A stretch of 8,950 nt of DNA from Synergistaceae bacterium (GTDB lineage Bacteria; Synergistota; Synergistia; Synergistales; Synergistaceae), in the NCBI GenBank assembly GCA_031273585.1, contig JAISRP010000215.1, positions 1 to 8,950 of the forward strand, in the 5' to 3' direction. The notes beneath the pieces were generated by a model. The model ran no database searches and was not told where the DNA came from. It saw only the letters and a program-made list of their open reading frames with translations. Within the stretch, counting starts at the first letter, position 1. Every line of letters starts with the position of its first letter. Positions 7,201-8,950 of this stretch are shown here, piece after piece. A program made the position numbers and the translations under genes.

Positions 7201-8950
7201 TTTTCCACCCGGAAACCGGCGAACTGCTGCTCGGCAAGGGGGAGGAGATCACGCTGAAGATGGCATCTCGGATAGAGGAGCTCGGCATAAGATCCGTATG
7301 GGTCCGAAGCCCCCTCACTTGCGGCCTCAGGCACGGCATCTGCAGGACCTGCTACGGGAGAGACTTGGCGACCAGGAAGAAGATAGCCGTGGGCGAGACA
7401 GTTGGGGTAGTGGCAGCCCAGTCGATAGGCGAGCCTGGTACGCAGCTCACCATGAGGACGTTCCACACGGGAGGCGTCCGTCAGTTCACCGGGGACGACA
7501 TCACCCAGGGGCTTCCGCGCATCGAGCAGCTCTTCGAGGTTCGCCGCCCGAAGAAGGTGGCGATGTTGGCCGATCGCGACGGAGTGATAATAGAGATCAG
7601 GGAGACCGAGGGCAAGCGAAAGATCATAGTCGAGACGACGGACAAGAATGGGAACGAGGAGAGGATCGCCTGGAATATACCGGCGGCCCAGAACCTCAAG
7701 ACCGACATTCAGGTGGGCACCGAGGTCAAGGTTGGCCAGGAGATGACGGAGGGCTATAAGGACCCCCAGCAGCTCCTGGAGATAGAGGGGCTGGAGGAGG
7801 TCCAGCGATACCTTCTGGACGGCATCCAGGAGGTGTACAGGACGCAGGGCGTCTCCATCAACGACAAGCACATAGAGACCATCCTCCGTAAAGTCGCCCC
7901 CGTCAACAGGGTCAGGGTGGCGGAGGAGGGCGACAGCGCCTTCGTCGCCGGCGAGCTGGTGTGGCGCGAGGACTTCGAGCAGGAGGTCGAGAACATAAGG
8001 GGCGACAACTCCACGTTCACGGCCGAGGCCGTGGAATTTCTGAATGGCAAGACGCTCCTCGACGTCCAGGGCAGCGGCGTGAGCGACATCGCCGGCAAGT
8101 ACAAGGGCATGGAGCTCTCGGAGCCGATCATACTGGACATACTGACCCCTGGCCGCGTCATCTCGGAGCTCATCATACAGGACTCCGGAGAGAGCCTGAG
8201 GGTTATCGTGGGCGAGGCCGCGTTCAGGCATCTGCTGGAGGGATTGGCGCTCATCGAGGACTTCACCGATGGAGAGAGCGTTACGATACCTGCGGGGACG
8301 ACGCTCGGCAGCTCCGACCTCGTCGAAATAGTCGGGGTCGGTCCGAGGCCCATGATGGTGTGCGACACCGAGGCCCTCGCCTCAATGGAGGGCAGCAGAT
8401 ATCTCGCAGAGGACATAGTGGTCGACGGCGAGACGATAGCCCGCAAGGACAGCATCCTCTCCAGGGACGTGATGGAAATCCTGCGCGACGGGTTCGTCAA
8501 GAACGTCAAGGCTTGGAAGACGGCCGAACACATAAACGTTCAGGACGCCATGCATCACATACTGATAGACCACTACTTCTGTAAGCCGCTCACCCAGGCC
8601 ATAGGCAGGGATGGGAACTCTATAGAGCCCATACCGGCGATGGTCGACGGCGGAATAGTGCGCGGGCTCGTGGAGGGCTCGATAGTCGCCATAGACCTCG
8701 AGGGCGTGATCCTGACGCACGAGAAACTGCTCCAGCAGGCGCTGCGTGATCGCGCGCTGGGCAAGATCCTGCTGGAGGGCGTGAGCGACTCCGCCGGGCG
8801 CATAGTGGCCGAGGCCGGGTCTGAGATAAATCAGGACGCCATAGATATGATAGTGTCCGCCGGTCCCGACAACGTCGTCGTCAGGGCCTCCAGCGCCCCG
8901 ACCGAGGTGAAGCAGATCATCCAGCGGGTATCCTTCATAAGGCGCCTCCG
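4224..8950 (+). CDS. rpoC: DNA-directed RNA polymerase subunit beta' (3' end outside window)
   Basis: This is the largest core RNA polymerase subunit and holds the catalytic centre; 1575 full codons are visible with no stop. In order: [20 protein letters not shown]; zinc site 1 with C60, C62, C77, C80; an extra block at about 136-305; clamp helices with sigma-binding [19 protein letters not shown] at 423-441; [19 protein letters not shown]; the Mg loop NADFDGDQM at 621-629 (D623, D625, D627); the bridge helix around 914-949 ([14 protein letters not shown]); zinc site 2 with C959, C1033, C1040, C1043, spaced as in E. coli; and the trigger loop [16 protein letters not shown] with M1077, R1078 and H1081, lacking SI3. 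After [10 protein letters not shown] the frame enters a second extra block from about residue 1260 to the edge, so the conserved GITKASL...SFQETTRVL end is not reached. Most beta' proteins have about 1200-1400 residues, so this one is unusually long. It starts 2 bases after rpoB. Confidence 0.97.
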   Translation, partial: MAETRHIAGVRMKLSSPERVRQLSSGEVKKPETINYRTLRPEKDGLFCERIFGPTRSFECACGKYKRSGPKFRGVVCDRCGVEVTDNRVRRERMGHIELAAPVVHIWYLRGIPSRLSLLLGTSTKDLEKVVYFAPTRKREQKYKVVSDGKRPDLVRRGDLVTSGEERIHRHYDPKFKAEEAFRILKVDDVPVDIGDVVSASQVKRIRDDFGDGLFQVERAYRVVRADADDSGEVFPESQLGRMSELISGAEFVPVNLQNQEAFFVTSVVHLPFGKGDVISESEYRLYHQKYTGRFSVQPETETIEDPCSIVIDGGDSPFERSDIILEREEKLCSSYDKTFTGGIGAEGVYSLLQKIDLADLVSTLREEIAESSGQKKRKLVKRLQIAEDFRKSASRPEWMVLSVLPVIPPDLRPMVQLDGGRFATSDLNDLYRRVINRNNRLKKLQELRAPDIIIRNEKRMLQESVDALIDNGRRGKAVLGAGNRPLKSLTDLLRGKKGRFRQNLLGKRVDYSGRSVIVIGPNLKIYQCGLPKQMALELFKPFVMNKLVENGMVPNVKSARRFIERGRDEVWAILEGIIKDHPVMLNRAPTLHRLGIQAFEPVLIEGKAIRLHPLVCTAFNADFDGDQMAVHVPLSIEAQTEARILMLSSNNLLSPASGKSVVTPTQDMLLGIYYLTSMWDGRTGEGMYFRDMDDVVSALDHDLVHVNSKIKIKALPEWNLSPKDLDDKGYLETSPGRVIFNQSLPEQLRFINRSITKKDLSALLDDTFDRIGQHAMVGMLDSIKVLGYRWSTRSGISLGIGDITVPEEKKEIVDFSMLKEADLSEQHEMGLLDDDEYMREKDFIWSNAGRRIADSIMDHMSKSNPLRMMVDSGARGTRGQVAQMAGIRGLMADPSGHIIDYPIVANFREGLNMLEYFISTHGARKGLADTALRTAKSGYLTRRLVDVAQDLIITDDDCQTDRGVEVRPLEAEGKTIISLTERLTGRIALCDLFHPETGELLLGKGEEITLKMASRIEELGIRSVWVRSPLTCGLRHGICRTCYGRDLATRKKIAVGETVGVVAAQSIGEPGTQLTMRTFHTGGVRQFTGDDITQGLPRIEQLFEVRRPKKVAMLADRDGVIIEIRETEGKRKIIVETTDKNGNEERIAWNIPAAQNLKTDIQVGTEVKVGQEMTEGYKDPQQLLEIEGLEEVQRYLLDGIQEVYRTQGVSINDKHIETILRKVAPVNRVRVAEEGDSAFVAGELVWREDFEQEVENIRGDNSTFTAEAVEFLNGKTLLDVQGSGVSDIAGKYKGMELSEPIILDILTPGRVISELIIQDSGESLRVIVGEAAFRHLLEGLALIEDFTDGESVTIPAGTTLGSSDLVEIVGVGPRPMMVCDTEALASMEGSRYLAEDIVVDGETIARKDSILSRDVMEILRDGFVKNVKAWKTAEHINVQDAMHHILIDHYFCKPLTQAIGRDGNSIEPIPAMVDGGIVRGLVEGSIVAIDLEGVILTHEKLLQQALRDRALGKILLEGVSDSAGRIVAEAGSEINQDAIDMIVSAGPDNVVVRASSAPTEVKQIIQRVSFIRRL
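4629..5138 (+). other. clamp insertion in beta' (about 170 residues)
   Basis: In E. coli beta' the segment LYFESYVVIEGG is continuous. Here the matching halves VVYFAPT (near residue 131) and [14 protein letters not shown] (near 308) are split by about 170 residues. The absolute numbering agrees: the Mg loop lies at 623 instead of 460, although zinc site 1 is 10 residues earlier than in E. coli. The block has alternating hydrophobic, strand-like stretches such as [10 protein letters not shown] and [14 protein letters not shown]. Large beta' insertions of sandwich-barrel type at this place are known from Thermus and some other deep lineages; that this block has the same fold is inference. Confidence 0.75.
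8001..8950 (+). other. C-terminal insertion in beta' (at least 315 residues), continuing past the edge
   Basis: In E. coli and B. subtilis beta' the GV-IxDKH(I/V)E motif is followed after some 60-70 residues by LLGITKASL. Here that second motif has not appeared about 375 codons later, and the frame stays open with the same codon style as the rest of the gene. The block contains several degenerate units of about 40 residues built as G-x-x-(I/V) strand, turn, helix, then a (V/M)xV strand, for example around residues 1395-1432 and 1512-1554. They resemble the unit that precedes zinc site 2 in the same protein (about 989-1031). No enzymatic motif is seen. Confidence 0.7.

Noticed and set aside
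6618..8231. Minus-strand open frame of 537 codons opposite rpoC
   Set aside because: Same shadow behaviour; it lies opposite the bridge helix, zinc site 2 and trigger loop of beta', which are certain.

Overview
The window carries the bacterial RNA polymerase genes rpoB (complete) and rpoC (start and most of the body; it runs off the right edge). In front of them is a control region of about 270 bases, and at the left edge a broken transposase fragment. Both large genes read left to right and are separated by 2 bases, so they form one operon.

The organism is a bacterium with a GC-rich coding style but heavy use of ATA for Ile and AGG for Arg. The subunits lack the enterobacterial insertions (SI2 in beta, SI3 in the beta' trigger loop), while beta' carries large extra blocks of its own. 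The codon style, the proteins and the ISNCY-type transposase remnant fit Synergistota best. This is inference from style and remembered family sequences, not from a search.

Layout: 1-285 is an ISNCY-like transposase remnant, recognisable only to about base 156. Bases 286-475 are non-coding with a few short symmetries and no clear terminator. Bases 476-504 are a near-consensus housekeeping promoter (TTGACA, 17 bases, TATCAT), followed by a 15-base dyad at the predicted transcript start and a Shine-Dalgarno site that can pair with the bases just before the rpoB ATG. Then come rpoB (559-4221) and rpoC (4224 to the edge).

Together beta and beta' build the catalytic cleft. Beta supplies the rifampicin-pocket region, the flap and two active-site lysines. 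Beta' supplies two zinc sites, the sigma-binding clamp helices, the Mg-binding NADFDGDQM loop, the bridge helix and the trigger loop. All these hallmarks are intact.

No new multi-gene system is visible. The points most worth a second look are the two large lineage-type insertions in beta' (about 170 residues in the clamp; at least 315 residues near the C-terminus, made of degenerate repeats resembling a motif in the normal jaw) and the apparent loss of the usual rplJ-rplL neighbour, with a transposon scar and a private strong promoter in its place.
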